From: UBA1431 sp049324235
Lineage (GTDB): Bacteria > Bacillota > Clostridia > Christensenellales > UBA1431
Assembly (NCBI GenBank): GCA_049324235.1
Contig: JBMOLJ010000001.1
Coordinates: 1-25,124 of the forward strand
Length of the DNA stretch: 25,124 nt
Reading direction: 5' to 3'
Shown: in pieces, positions 1 through 7,295 of the stretch
How the letters are laid out: each line of letters starts with the position of its first letter
Position numbering within the stretch: position 1 is the first letter of the stretch
Translations under genes and position numbers: made by a program
Notes under the pieces: generated by a model
What the model saw: the letters and a program-made list of their open reading frames with translations, nothing else
What the model was told of the DNA's origin: nothing
The model's database searches: none

Positions 1-107
1 GTTCCGTCGGTATAGGCAGTAACGGCCGGAGCCGCGGACAGAAGCGCCGCCATCGCACGTCCGGCGATTTTATCGGGAAAGCAATGCACATGCGTATCAA
101 TAATCAC
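1..107 (-). CDS. Amidohydrolase family protein, N-terminal fragment (runs off left edge)
   Basis: A reading frame starts at a GTG (105-107) and continues past the left edge; 35 codons are visible. The peptide opens VIIDTHVHCFPDKIAGRA. The D-x-H-x-H pattern after a hydrophobic strand is the first metal-binding motif of the amidohydrolase/TatD-like TIM-barrel superfamily, and 'HCFPDKIA' is typical of the amidohydrolase-2 (ACMSD-like) branch. An AGGAG ribosome binding site lies 9 nt upstream of the GTG, which supports this start over the internal ATG. An intrinsic terminator (138-172) separates it from the regulator gene upstream, so it probably has its own promoter or depends on readthrough. 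The substrate cannot be told from the fragment. Confidence 0.7.
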   Translation of the reverse strand, partial: MIIDTHVHCFPDKIAGRAMAALLSAAPAVTAYTDG

Positions 108-137
108 TCAGGTTTTCTCCTAAAGCCAAATACACTC

Positions 138-172
138 AAAAAAACCCGCTGCCTGCTGGATCAGGCAACGGG
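138..172 (-). terminator. Intrinsic terminator after the DtxR-family gene
   Basis: On the minus strand a hairpin with arms CCCG-TGCCTG and CAGGCA-CGGG (one mismatched base in the stem, 6-nt loop) is followed by a run of seven T. It lies 15 nt beyond the stop codon of the regulator gene and should end the apgM-dtxR transcript. Confidence 0.85.
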
Positions 173-187
173 AAGTATCTTTCATGC

Positions 188-568
188 TTACTGGCTGCAC
201 CGGTCGCCCATATATTGTACCAGCCTGGACATGGTTTCCCTGCTGACCACGTGCTCCATCCGGCAGGCATCGCGTTCGGCCGTTTCTTCATTGATGCCCA
301 ATACGGTAATCAGGAATTTCTTAATGACCCGGTGCCGTTCATACACGTCGTTTGCCGCATTTCGCCCTTTTGCGGTCAGGGAAATCGTACCATAGCGTTC
401 CTGTTCAATAAGCCCTGCTTTCTTCAAAAGCCCCTGTGCGCGGTTGGCGCTTGCCTTGCTCACCCCGAGCTTATTAGCGATATCCGTCAGGCGGACAGTC
501 GCATCGTCCTGCTCAAGCACCAGAACCGTCTCCAGATAGTTTTCCAATGACGGCGATATCTTCTCCAT
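188..568 (-). CDS. DtxR/MntR-family metal-dependent transcriptional regulator
   Basis: A 126-residue protein with a winged helix (residues 5-68; helix-turn-helix around LTDIANKLGVSKASANRA) followed by the metal-binding/dimerisation domain. It lacks the C-terminal SH3-like domain and so matches MntR length. Candidate primary-site ligands are N10, C102, E105 and H106; the segment DACRMEHVVS is very like the Cys-x-x-Glu-His of DtxR. H79 matches the ancillary-site His. B. subtilis MntR instead has Asp8 and Glu99 at the positions of N10 and C102, so metal choice (Mn or Fe) is open. An AGAAGGTGA ribosome binding site precedes the ATG. It lies 69 nt downstream of apgM with no terminator between, so the two are probably cotranscribed. 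Confidence 0.85.
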   Translation of the reverse strand: MEKISPSLENYLETVLVLEQDDATVRLTDIANKLGVSKASANRAQGLLKKAGLIEQERYGTISLTAKGRNAANDVYERHRVIKKFLITVLGINEETAERDACRMEHVVSRETMSRLVQYMGDRCSQ

Positions 569-637
569 CAGGGCCTCACCTTCTTTGCAGTATGTCGATC
601 AATCGCTGAATTTAAAAGTGCGCCACCGGATAAAAGT

Positions 638-1882
638 TTATTCCTTTTCCAAAAGCCTTGGCATAAGCTGCATGCCAAAGCGCAGATATACCCCTGTGCT
701 GCCGGCGCATTTCTCGTCGTATGTGCGCTTTGCGCCCGCGTCCTTCCTGCTGTCGTACAGGACATAGGGCACCGCGCCGGATGCATGCGCGCGGGTACGT
801 ATCGTGGTATAATGATCGCTTACAAAAAGCAGCCGGTAGTCCTCGCCCATCGCGTCCAGTCCTTTCAGTATACGGCCCAGCATCGCATCCAGGCGCGAGA
901 TAGCTTCGATCTTCCCGGCAAGGTCGTTGTTATGCGCACACTCATCCGGCGCTTCGACGTGTACCAGCACAAAATCGTCGCCTTTTTTAAGCGCTTCCAC
1001 CGCAGCGTCCGCCTTGCCGTCATAATTGGTATCGAGTTCGCCGGTCGCCCCTTCCACCGCAATGCTTTTCAGCCCGCACAGCAAACCGATGCCATTGACC
1101 AACGGGACGGCGGATATCACGCTGCCCCGGATACCGAACTTTTCTATCCACGGCATAAAATGCGGCCGTGAGCCCTGTCCCCAGAGCCATACGGCGTTAG
1201 CCTGCAATCCGCCGCTTTTTTGTTTTTTTCTGTTGAAGGGGTGTGTCGGCAGTAATTCATACGAAAGCTTTGTTACGTCCAGTAAGGCATATGCCATCGT
1301 CCCTACCGGAAGGTGTTCGCGTACCGGTTCGCCAAGTATCTCGTGCGGCGGCGTTACTTTCAGATTGTGTTCGCGCGCCGATTCCCAGTATTCTTTACCC
1401 ATCGTTACAATATGCCGGTAACTCGAACCCACATGCAACTCCATGTCCATTTCCTGCATGCGTTCTTCAAACCGCGGATGGTTCTTCAGCCAGGTCATGA
1501 TCTCGTACCCGTCATCACCGCTGATCTGCCCGCCCGAATGCGAGAGCATATAAGCGTCGCCCAGCTTAACTCCCGGGGTCAAAGACACCAGATTGCACCT
1601 GAAAGCCGTATGCCCGTCAGGCAGGTCTATGCCCATGGCGGCGGCCTCCAATGGAGAACGCCCCGTGTACTGTGATGTAACATCATAGCCCATGATGCCC
1701 ACGAACGCGGTGTCGGTTCCCGGTGTCACATTCTTGGGAACGGTAAGCACGGTCCCAAGTTCCCCGGCGCTTGCGATCCGGTCGGCATGCGGAGTATTTG
1801 CAGCTTGCAACGGTGTACAATCATTGAGAACAGCAAGCGGCTCATCAGCCATGCCATCGCCCACAACCAAAATATACTTCAT
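638..1882 (-). CDS. apgM: Cofactor-independent phosphoglycerate mutase, ApgM type (alkaline-phosphatase superfamily)
   Basis: A 414-residue protein of the usual length for the ApgM family, whose known reaction is interconversion of 3- and 2-phosphoglycerate using divalent metal. Metal-binding motifs are visible in order: VVGDGMADEP (D9), PGTDTAFVGIMGYD (residues 54-67, nucleophile region), HVEAPDECAHNND, and VSDHYT with a later HASG. The family commonly has Ser in a GSD motif; here it is Thr56. A clostridial subgroup of this family has also been proposed to act as homoserine kinase, which cannot be excluded. A GAGGGATG ribosome binding site lies just before the ATG and a good sigma-A promoter 62-90 nt upstream. 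The metal-dependent regulator gene follows in the same direction. Confidence 0.85.
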   Translation of the reverse strand: MKYILVVGDGMADEPLAVLNDCTPLQAANTPHADRIASAGELGTVLTVPKNVTPGTDTAFVGIMGYDVTSQYTGRSPLEAAAMGIDLPDGHTAFRCNLVSLTPGVKLGDAYMLSHSGGQISGDDGYEIMTWLKNHPRFEERMQEMDMELHVGSSYRHIVTMGKEYWESAREHNLKVTPPHEILGEPVREHLPVGTMAYALLDVTKLSYELLPTHPFNRKKQKSGGLQANAVWLWGQGSRPHFMPWIEKFGIRGSVISAVPLVNGIGLLCGLKSIAVEGATGELDTNYDGKADAAVEALKKGDDFVLVHVEAPDECAHNNDLAGKIEAISRLDAMLGRILKGLDAMGEDYRLLFVSDHYTTIRTRAHASGAVPYVLYDSRKDAGAKRTYDEKCAGSTGVYLRFGMQLMPRLLEKE

Positions 1883-1943
1883 GCTTCATCCCTCAAAACC
1901 GCTAACATACTCCATTCCTGGCCATTTGACACTGTATTACTAT

Positions 1944-1972
1944 ATTCTAACACACTTTTCCTCTCCTAACAA
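1944..1972 (-). promoter_or_regulatory. Sigma-A promoter for apgM-dtxR
   Basis: On the minus strand TTGTTA (1967-1972) and TAGAAT (1944-1949) are separated by exactly 17 nt. The predicted start is about 55 nt upstream of the apgM ATG. Confidence 0.7.
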
Positions 1973-1996
1973 AGGTTAAATTAGGACATACCGAAT

Positions 1997-2048
1997 AAGT
2001 CGTGATTTGCGGCTTATTTAGTGCGGTCATTGCCGTAAATTACGACTT
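1997..2048 (+). other. Long intergenic hairpin, 16 base pairs as plus-strand RNA
   Basis: The arms 1997-2012 and 2033-2048 pair at 16 consecutive positions if read as plus-strand RNA: 14 Watson-Crick pairs and two G-U pairs, with a 20-nt loop. Read as minus-strand RNA the two G-U positions become A-C mismatches. It lies between the 3' end of the ABC operon and the apgM promoter. The rest of the 300-nt gap (1883-2183) holds the apgM promoter and the ABC-operon terminator; no gene is visible. Confidence 0.5.
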
Positions 2049-2122
2049 TGGGGATCGGGCTTCCCGCGGCGTTTTGCCTATGCTAAACATACACATTCTT
2101 TCCAGGGATTAAATGATGGAGT

Positions 2123-2161
2123 TAAAAAATCGCCCCGCCAGTCTTTTCGGCTGGCGGGGCG
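2123..2161 (-). terminator. Intrinsic terminator of the marR-ABC operon
   Basis: A perfect 11-bp stem (CGCCCCGCCAG paired with CTGGCGGGGCG) with a 9-nt loop is followed on the minus strand by six T. It begins 22 nt beyond the stop codon of the second ABC gene. Confidence 0.92.
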
Positions 2162-2183
2162 AATTATCTGATAACTTTTCAGG

Positions 2184-4148
2184 TCAGGATGCAACCGGGT
2201 TCTCAAACTGGCTGTAGTACAGCGAAGCGTAAAACCCGTTTTGCTGCAGGAGCGTTTCGTGCGTTCCCTGCTCAACGATATCGCCGTCCCGCATTACCAG
2301 GATATGGTCGGCATCCTTGATCGTTGAAAGCCGGTGCGCGATGATGAAGCTGGTCCTGCCCTGCATGAGTCTTTCCATGGCACGCTGGATGTAGACTTCC
2401 GTGCGGATATCCACCGAACTCGTCGCTTCGTCGAGTATCAGCATCTGCGGGTTGGCCAGAATGGCCCGCGCAATGGTAATGAGCTGCTTCTGCCCTCCGG
2501 AGATGTTGGAGGTTTCTTCATTGAGCTCCATGTTGTATCCGCCGGGGAGCGTGTGGATGAAGTGGTCGACGTGCGCGGCCTTCGCGGCGGCGATCACCTC
2601 TTCGTCGGTCGCGTCGGGCCGCCCGTATCGGATGTTTTCCATGACGGTACCGTTGAACAGCCACGTATCCTGCAGCACCATGCCGAACATATCCCTCAGG
2701 TCACTGCGCAGGTACTCGCGTATATCGTGGCCCTCCACCCTGATCGAGCCGCTGTTCACATCATAGAAGCGCATGAGCAGCTTGACGATGGTCGTTTTGC
2801 CCGCGCCGGTCGGCCCGACGATGGCGATGCGCTGCCCCGGCTCGATAACGGCCGAGAAATCCTTGATGATGATATTATCGGGGGAATAGCCGAAGCGTAC
2901 ATGGTCAAACTCCACACGGCCTTTAACATGCTCGGGTTTAACCGGCTCCTTCGTGTCCTCCACTTCCTCGTCCTCGCTGATGAATTCGAACACGCGTTCC
3001 GCAGCCGCCGCGGTGGACTGCAATATGTTTGCGACCTGGGCCACCTGCGCGATGGGCTGGGTGAACGAGCGCATATACTGGATGAACGCCATGATGTCAC
3101 CCACCGAAATGGCTTTTTGTATCGCCAGATAACCACCCAGAATCGAAATCGCCACATAGCCCAGATTTCCTATAAACATCATGACCGGCATCATCATACC
3201 CGATAAAAACTGCGACCGCCACGCCGACTTGTACAGCATGCCGTTATACTCGTCAAACTTAGAAACCGCGCGTTCCTCGCCGTTGAACGCCTTTACGATC
3301 ACATGCCCGCCGTATATCTCTTCAACATGGCCGTTCACGTGCCCCAGGTATTTCTGCTGATCCTTAAAATATTTCTGCGAACGTTTTATGACTTTGGACA
3401 CAACAAACCATGACACAGGCAATACGACAAGGGCCGCAAGCGTCATGAAAAAGCTGATCGAAAACATCATGACGAGCACGCCAAGTATGGAGGCCGCAGA
3501 GGTAATTACCTGTGACATGCTCTGGCTGAGCGTAGTGTTTACGGTATCGACGTCATTCGTCACGCGCGAAAGCACCTCGCCATGGGTCACCTTATCAAAA
3601 TACTTCAGCGGCAGTACATTAACTTTCTGGGCGATCGCCCTGCGCATGTTGTAGGAAACCTTCTGCGCGACGCCTGACATAATATATCCCTGAATATACA
3701 TGAACAGTGCGCTGATCGCATAGAGGACAACCAGCGTCATCAGGATGCCGCCGATTTTGCCGAAATCAATACCGGCATTCGACGCGCCCGAGATCTTTCC
3801 CATTATGCCCTCGTAAGCCGTCGTAATCGCCTGCCCCAGGATTTTGGGTCCTACTATGGAAAATACGGTGCTTCCGATTGCAAAAATGATCACGATCAAT
3901 ATCGATAAGCGGTAGGGTTTCAGATAGGCCAGGAGATTCTTCATCGTACCCTTGAAATCCTTCGCTTTTTCAACAGGCCCCATTCCGTGCCCGCCAGGCC
4001 CCCCGCCCATAGGGCCTCCGCGCATCGGCCTTCTGCTCATCGGTCCGGCGCCTGTGGGGCTTCCTCCCGTGGGGACGGCGGGCGGCGGCCCCGCAGGGCC
4101 CTGGCCTTTACCGTTTTGATTCGGTTGTTTATTGTTATGTTCACGCAT
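2184..4148 (-). CDS. ABC exporter half-transporter (permease-ATPase), canonical-site subunit
   Basis: A 654-residue protein with a transmembrane domain (about residues 70-370) and a C-terminal ATPase domain (from about 410). ATPase motifs are complete: Walker A GPTGAGKTT (445-453), Q-loop Q493, signature ISGGQ (549-553), Walker B ILDE with catalytic E574, and switch H605. It therefore supplies the hydrolytically competent Walker B/His half of a heterodimer with the product of the adjacent upstream gene, whose own site is degenerate. The first 60 residues form an unusual Gly/Pro/Met-rich cytoplasmic tail, for example RRPMRGGPMGGGPGGHGMG. The start overlaps the partner gene's end by 8 nt, implying translational coupling. 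The closest family resemblance is the TM287/288, YfiB/YfiC and LmrCD group of exporters. The substrate is unknown; multidrug export is plausible given the MarR gene upstream. Confidence 0.9.
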   Translation of the reverse strand: MREHNNKQPNQNGKGQGPAGPPPAVPTGGSPTGAGPMSRRPMRGGPMGGGPGGHGMGPVEKAKDFKGTMKNLLAYLKPYRLSILIVIIFAIGSTVFSIVGPKILGQAITTAYEGIMGKISGASNAGIDFGKIGGILMTLVVLYAISALFMYIQGYIMSGVAQKVSYNMRRAIAQKVNVLPLKYFDKVTHGEVLSRVTNDVDTVNTTLSQSMSQVITSAASILGVLVMMFSISFFMTLAALVVLPVSWFVVSKVIKRSQKYFKDQQKYLGHVNGHVEEIYGGHVIVKAFNGEERAVSKFDEYNGMLYKSAWRSQFLSGMMMPVMMFIGNLGYVAISILGGYLAIQKAISVGDIMAFIQYMRSFTQPIAQVAQVANILQSTAAAAERVFEFISEDEEVEDTKEPVKPEHVKGRVEFDHVRFGYSPDNIIIKDFSAVIEPGQRIAIVGPTGAGKTTIVKLLMRFYDVNSGSIRVEGHDIREYLRSDLRDMFGMVLQDTWLFNGTVMENIRYGRPDATDEEVIAAAKAAHVDHFIHTLPGGYNMELNEETSNISGGQKQLITIARAILANPQMLILDEATSSVDIRTEVYIQRAMERLMQGRTSFIIAHRLSTIKDADHILVMRDGDIVEQGTHETLLQQNGFYASLYYSQFENPVAS

Positions 4149-6429
4149 GTTCGAGTTCCTCCTTGGACAACTGCGATTCCGCGATCTCCCTGTATACGTT
4201 ACAGGTCTTGAGCAGTTGTTTATGGGTTCCGATGCCCGCTATCCTGCCTTCCTCGAGCACGATGATCTGTTCAGCGTTCATGATCGTACCAATCCTCTGC
4301 GCAACGATAAGCACCGTACTGTTCTGGGTTACGTTCCGAAGCGCTTTTCTCAGCCTGGCATCGGTCGTAAAATCAAGTGCCGAAAAAGTATCGTCAAAGA
4401 TGTATATCTGCGGTTTTTTCAGAACCGCCCGCGCGATGGACAGCCGCTGTTTCTGGCCACCGGATACGTTCGTGCCGCCCTGTGCGATTTCGCTGTCAAA
4501 ACGATCCGGTTTTTCATTGATGAACTCCATCGCCTGTGCGATTTCGCTCGCCTTTTTAAGTTCTTCCTCGGAGGCGTCCTCGTCCGCGTAGCGCAGGTTG
4601 CTCCCGATTGTGCCCGAGAACAGCACGGCCTTTTCGGGCATATATCCGATCTTGTCGCGCAGGTCATGCTGCCTTACATCGCGAATATCCACACCGCCTA
4701 TTAATATCTGCCCCTCGGTCACATCGTAAAAACGGGGCACAAGACTAACAACCGTCGATTTCCCTGAACCTGTGCTTCCGATAAAGGCCGTTGTCTGCCC
4801 CGGACGCGCCGTGAACGAGATATCGCGCAGCACCGGCTCGTCCGCACCAGGGTATGCAAACGTAACGTTTCTGAACTCAACTGTAGCATCATTCTCCGGT
4901 AATACACGCGGCTCTTTCGGATCATGAATGGACGCCCTGGTCTTGAGCACCTCATGGATACGATTCGCAGCCACAGATGCACGCGGCATCATAATGGCGA
5001 CCATCGCAATGAACAGGAAGGCCATGATGATCTGCATGGAATATTGCATCAGTGCCATCATATTGCCCACCTGCAGCGTCCCGTCGTTGACTGCGTGCGA
5101 ACCGACCCAGACGATGAGCAGCATAACACCGTTCATAACGATCATCAATACCGGCATCATCAACGACATTGTCCTGTTCACGAACAAACCTGTTTTCAAA
5201 AAGTGCGTATTTTCCACATCGAATTTTTCCTCTTCGGTTCGCTGCCTGTTGAATGCCCGTATTACCGGCATGCCGTTCAGGCTCTGCCGCAACACCAGAT
5301 TAAGCCGGTCGGTAAGCCTCTGCATGAGCTTGAACCGGGGCATAACCACGATAAACAGTACACCGATAAACACCAGGATAACACCGACCGCAGCCGCTAT
5401 GATCCATGCCATGGTACCGCCGAGATCGATAGCCTTTATGCTTCCGCCCACGCCCAGTATCGGTGCATAGAAAACAAAGCGGAGAAACATCACCAGCAAA
5501 AGCTGTATCTGCTGAATATCGTTTGTCGTCCTGGTAATGAGTGATGCCGTTGAGAACTTGTTAACCTCATTGTTAGAGAAACGCATGACATTTGTAAAAA
5601 GGTTCCTTCTGACATCGCGCCCGAAGCCCGCTGCAACGCGGGCAGCCAAGTAGCTGACAAAAATGGATGCGCCCGCACCGGCCAGCGCAATCAAAAGCAT
5701 GGCTACGCCGGTGTTCAAAATGTAATTGGATTGTATCGCGTCCGTGTTTATGCCTATGGCCTGGTATTCCGCTTTGACATATCCCGTTGCTGCGGCAATA
5801 AGTGTGGTTTTACCCATTACATCGAAGTTCTTATCCATCTGCTCCCGGATTGCATCAAGCTTTTCCTGCGGTAATCCCTGGAGCATTTTAAGCACATCAG
5901 AACCGTTTTTTATCGCGGGCATGTTACCCTGGGGCATGCCCGACGCACCGTTATCCGTTTGCCCGGAAGGCTGCATTCCCTGCATCATCTTCATTAGTTG
6001 CTCAGGCGTGGCCTTCTCTATCGTCTGGACCGCAAGCTCCGCCTTAGCCATGCCGGGATTCAGCCCGTCGATAATCTTTGAGTCGGTTGTGTTCAGCTTA
6101 TAAACAGGCGTATCCTTCAGTGCCGGATAATCCTTCACCTGCTTTTCATACTCGCTCGTCGAAAGTTTTGCCTTATCAAGCAAAACATAGTTATTTGCCG
6201 CCAGTTCCTTGTCTTCCTTGCTCATGAACAGCATGACCTTATTCCATTCGCTTTGCCGGATGACCTGTGGAACCGCATTTTCGATCCCGCTCGTCTGTAT
6301 TCCGGTATTAACAATCCGTGACATATAATCGGGCAGCGTAAGATCGCATATCGCTTGAATGAATAAAAGCGCTACAATTGAAAGGATCAGGATCAAAAAC
6401 GGTTTAAAATACCTGATTAACTTTAACAT
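4141..6429 (-). CDS. ABC exporter half-transporter with degenerate ATPase site and large extracytoplasmic insert
   Basis: A 762-residue permease-ATPase. After the first membrane helix (about 10-30) comes a roughly 195-residue mostly hydrophilic insert (about 35-230), rich in Met, Gln, Gly and Asn near residues 145-175. Membrane helices resume at about 240. Walker A is GSTGSGKST (551-559) and the signature VSGGQ (655-659). Three catalytic positions are altered: Q-loop Gln is Glu599 (YMPEK), the Walker B catalytic Glu is Asp680 (IFDD) and the switch His is Gln711 (VAQRIGT). This is the classic degenerate partner of heterodimeric exporters. It starts 6 nt after the MarR stop and overlaps the next ABC gene by 8 nt, so the three genes form one operon. 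The insert lengthens it well beyond the usual 570-600 residues. Confidence 0.9.
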   Translation of the reverse strand: MLKLIRYFKPFLILILSIVALLFIQAICDLTLPDYMSRIVNTGIQTSGIENAVPQVIRQSEWNKVMLFMSKEDKELAANNYVLLDKAKLSTSEYEKQVKDYPALKDTPVYKLNTTDSKIIDGLNPGMAKAELAVQTIEKATPEQLMKMMQGMQPSGQTDNGASGMPQGNMPAIKNGSDVLKMLQGLPQEKLDAIREQMDKNFDVMGKTTLIAAATGYVKAEYQAIGINTDAIQSNYILNTGVAMLLIALAGAGASIFVSYLAARVAAGFGRDVRRNLFTNVMRFSNNEVNKFSTASLITRTTNDIQQIQLLLVMFLRFVFYAPILGVGGSIKAIDLGGTMAWIIAAAVGVILVFIGVLFIVVMPRFKLMQRLTDRLNLVLRQSLNGMPVIRAFNRQRTEEEKFDVENTHFLKTGLFVNRTMSLMMPVLMIVMNGVMLLIVWVGSHAVNDGTLQVGNMMALMQYSMQIIMAFLFIAMVAIMMPRASVAANRIHEVLKTRASIHDPKEPRVLPENDATVEFRNVTFAYPGADEPVLRDISFTARPGQTTAFIGSTGSGKSTVVSLVPRFYDVTEGQILIGGVDIRDVRQHDLRDKIGYMPEKAVLFSGTIGSNLRYADEDASEEELKKASEIAQAMEFINEKPDRFDSEIAQGGTNVSGGQKQRLSIARAVLKKPQIYIFDDTFSALDFTTDARLRKALRNVTQNSTVLIVAQRIGTIMNAEQIIVLEEGRIAGIGTHKQLLKTCNVYREIAESQLSKEELEHA

Positions 6430-6435
6430 CTGATT

Positions 6436-6915
6436 TTATTGCCCCTTTTCACCCATCTTTTTTCGTTCCTTCTCTTCCTTGCTTTTCAAGTACTCGGCCA
6501 CTCTTGAAATAAGGCTAAGGAATTTGAGGCTGTCTTCCTCTCCCAGAAACTCTATGAGTCCGCGCATAAATTCCTGGCGATGCTCCTTTATGCGCTCAAA
6601 CAACTTATATCCTTCCTTCGAAATGGAAACATAAACGCGCCGCCTGTCGGATGCCGACGCCTCCCGCACAACATACCCGTGTTTTTCCAGCGCCTTGAGC
6701 TGATGCGTTATCGCCGGCATGGTAAGGTCCATCTTTTTTGCGAGCTGGGACGGCATTACCTTTTTCCCTTCGTTTATCGAATAAAGCATCCTTAAAGTAA
6801 AATGCTCGCTGGGTTTTAAGCCCCATGCGTGGTCATGCCCCATTTTAAAGCGCTTCATTGCATGCATCTCGCGCTCGGTTTTCTGGGCAAGCTCCAGTAT
6901 TTTTTCGCGGTCCAT
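6436..6915 (-). CDS. MarR-family transcriptional regulator
   Basis: A 159-residue winged-helix protein. The DNA-binding region is visible as KVMPSQLAKKMDLTMPAITH, then LKALEKHGYVVREASASDRR and RRVYVSISKEGYKL, the MarR wing with its Asp-Arg-Arg. The ATG at 6913-6915 is preferred because AGAGGGG lies 6 nt upstream; a TTG two codons earlier would touch that site. A strong sigma-A promoter lies upstream and a short perfect palindrome sits at the predicted transcription start, consistent with autorepression. The two ABC genes follow 6 nt downstream, so the likely role is ligand-relieved repression of the exporter. The effector cannot be predicted. The C-terminus is very Lys/Glu-rich. Confidence 0.9.
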   Translation of the reverse strand: MDREKILELAQKTEREMHAMKRFKMGHDHAWGLKPSEHFTLRMLYSINEGKKVMPSQLAKKMDLTMPAITHQLKALEKHGYVVREASASDRRRVYVSISKEGYKLFERIKEHRQEFMRGLIEFLGEEDSLKFLSLISRVAEYLKSKEEKERKKMGEKGQ

Positions 6916-6937
6916 ATCCAACCCCTCTCAATATTTT

Positions 6938-6948
6938 ATTTACTAAAT
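6938..6948. promoter_or_regulatory. Candidate MarR operator
   Basis: ATTTACTAAAT is an 11-bp palindrome about a central base. It lies about 8-18 nt downstream of the predicted transcription start of the marR-ABC operon, a common place for MarR autorepression. It is short and AT-rich, so chance is possible. Confidence 0.4.
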
Positions 6949-6962
6949 TATTAACATGCTTA

Positions 6963-6990
6963 ATTATATTACCTTTTTCCTTTTTGTCAA
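6963..6990 (-). promoter_or_regulatory. Strong sigma-A promoter for marR-ABC-ABC
   Basis: Consensus TTGACA (6985-6990) and consensus TATAAT (6963-6968) on the minus strand are separated by 16 nt. The marR ATG lies about 40 nt downstream of the expected start. Confidence 0.88.
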
Positions 6991-7242
6991 TAAAATATTA
7001 TGGTTGCTTGCCAAAACTATAAATAAAGAACGCTTTGTCATTATGAAGGCGCAAGTGACCGAAGGTTTCTGAGCAACGCCTGCTGACTGCGGCAGTGCAG
7101 AATATGCAGAAGATCGCCCTGATACCGGACAGACGGCTTTTGTCGATCATGCGACGTCTTCTCCCCGCCTTCCCTTCTTTAGGATCTTACACCTCTTGAA
7201 CGGTAACGCCCCGTCTTCTGCCGAAAACGGGGCGTTTGTCAT
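6991..7242. other. Non-coding gap between marR promoter and FnIII gene
   Basis: No convincing gene is seen. The gap contains a 10-bp perfect hairpin (AACGCCCCGT 7205-7214 with ACGGGGCGTT 7227-7236) that lacks a good T tract on either strand. At 7037-7075 there is a stretch opening GTCATT that loosely recalls one arm of the dispersed repeats found at 17424 and 20054, but with no matching second arm. Confidence 0.5.
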
Positions 7243-7276
7243 TAAAACCTGAAGGCGGGAATTCATCCCCGCCTTT
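7243..7276 (-). terminator. Probable terminator of the FnIII gene
   Basis: An 8-bp stem (AAGGCGGG 7252-7259 with CCCGCCTT 7268-7275) starts 20 nt after the stop codon. On the minus strand a TTTT follows four bases after the stem, so the U tract is weak. Confidence 0.55.
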
Positions 7277-7295
7277 AGCCTTAACAATTTGCTAA

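Noticed and set aside
1965..1985. CCTAA and TTAGG arms at the -35 region of the apgM-dtxR promoter as a DtxR box
   Set aside because: The arms are only 5 bp and are in the opposite order to the TTAGG...CCTAA of a DtxR box; it does not resemble the MntR box either.
2334..3206. A 290-codon plus-strand frame antisense to the ABC gene
   Set aside because: It is antisense to a complete ATPase with all motifs, has no ribosome binding site, and encodes an Arg/His/Asp-rich peptide typical of shadow frames.
6998..7150. A 50-codon minus-strand frame with a purine-rich stretch upstream
   Set aside because: It has no recognisable protein character, no good ribosome binding spacing, and runs up against the marR promoter; it may instead be part of a non-coding repeat.
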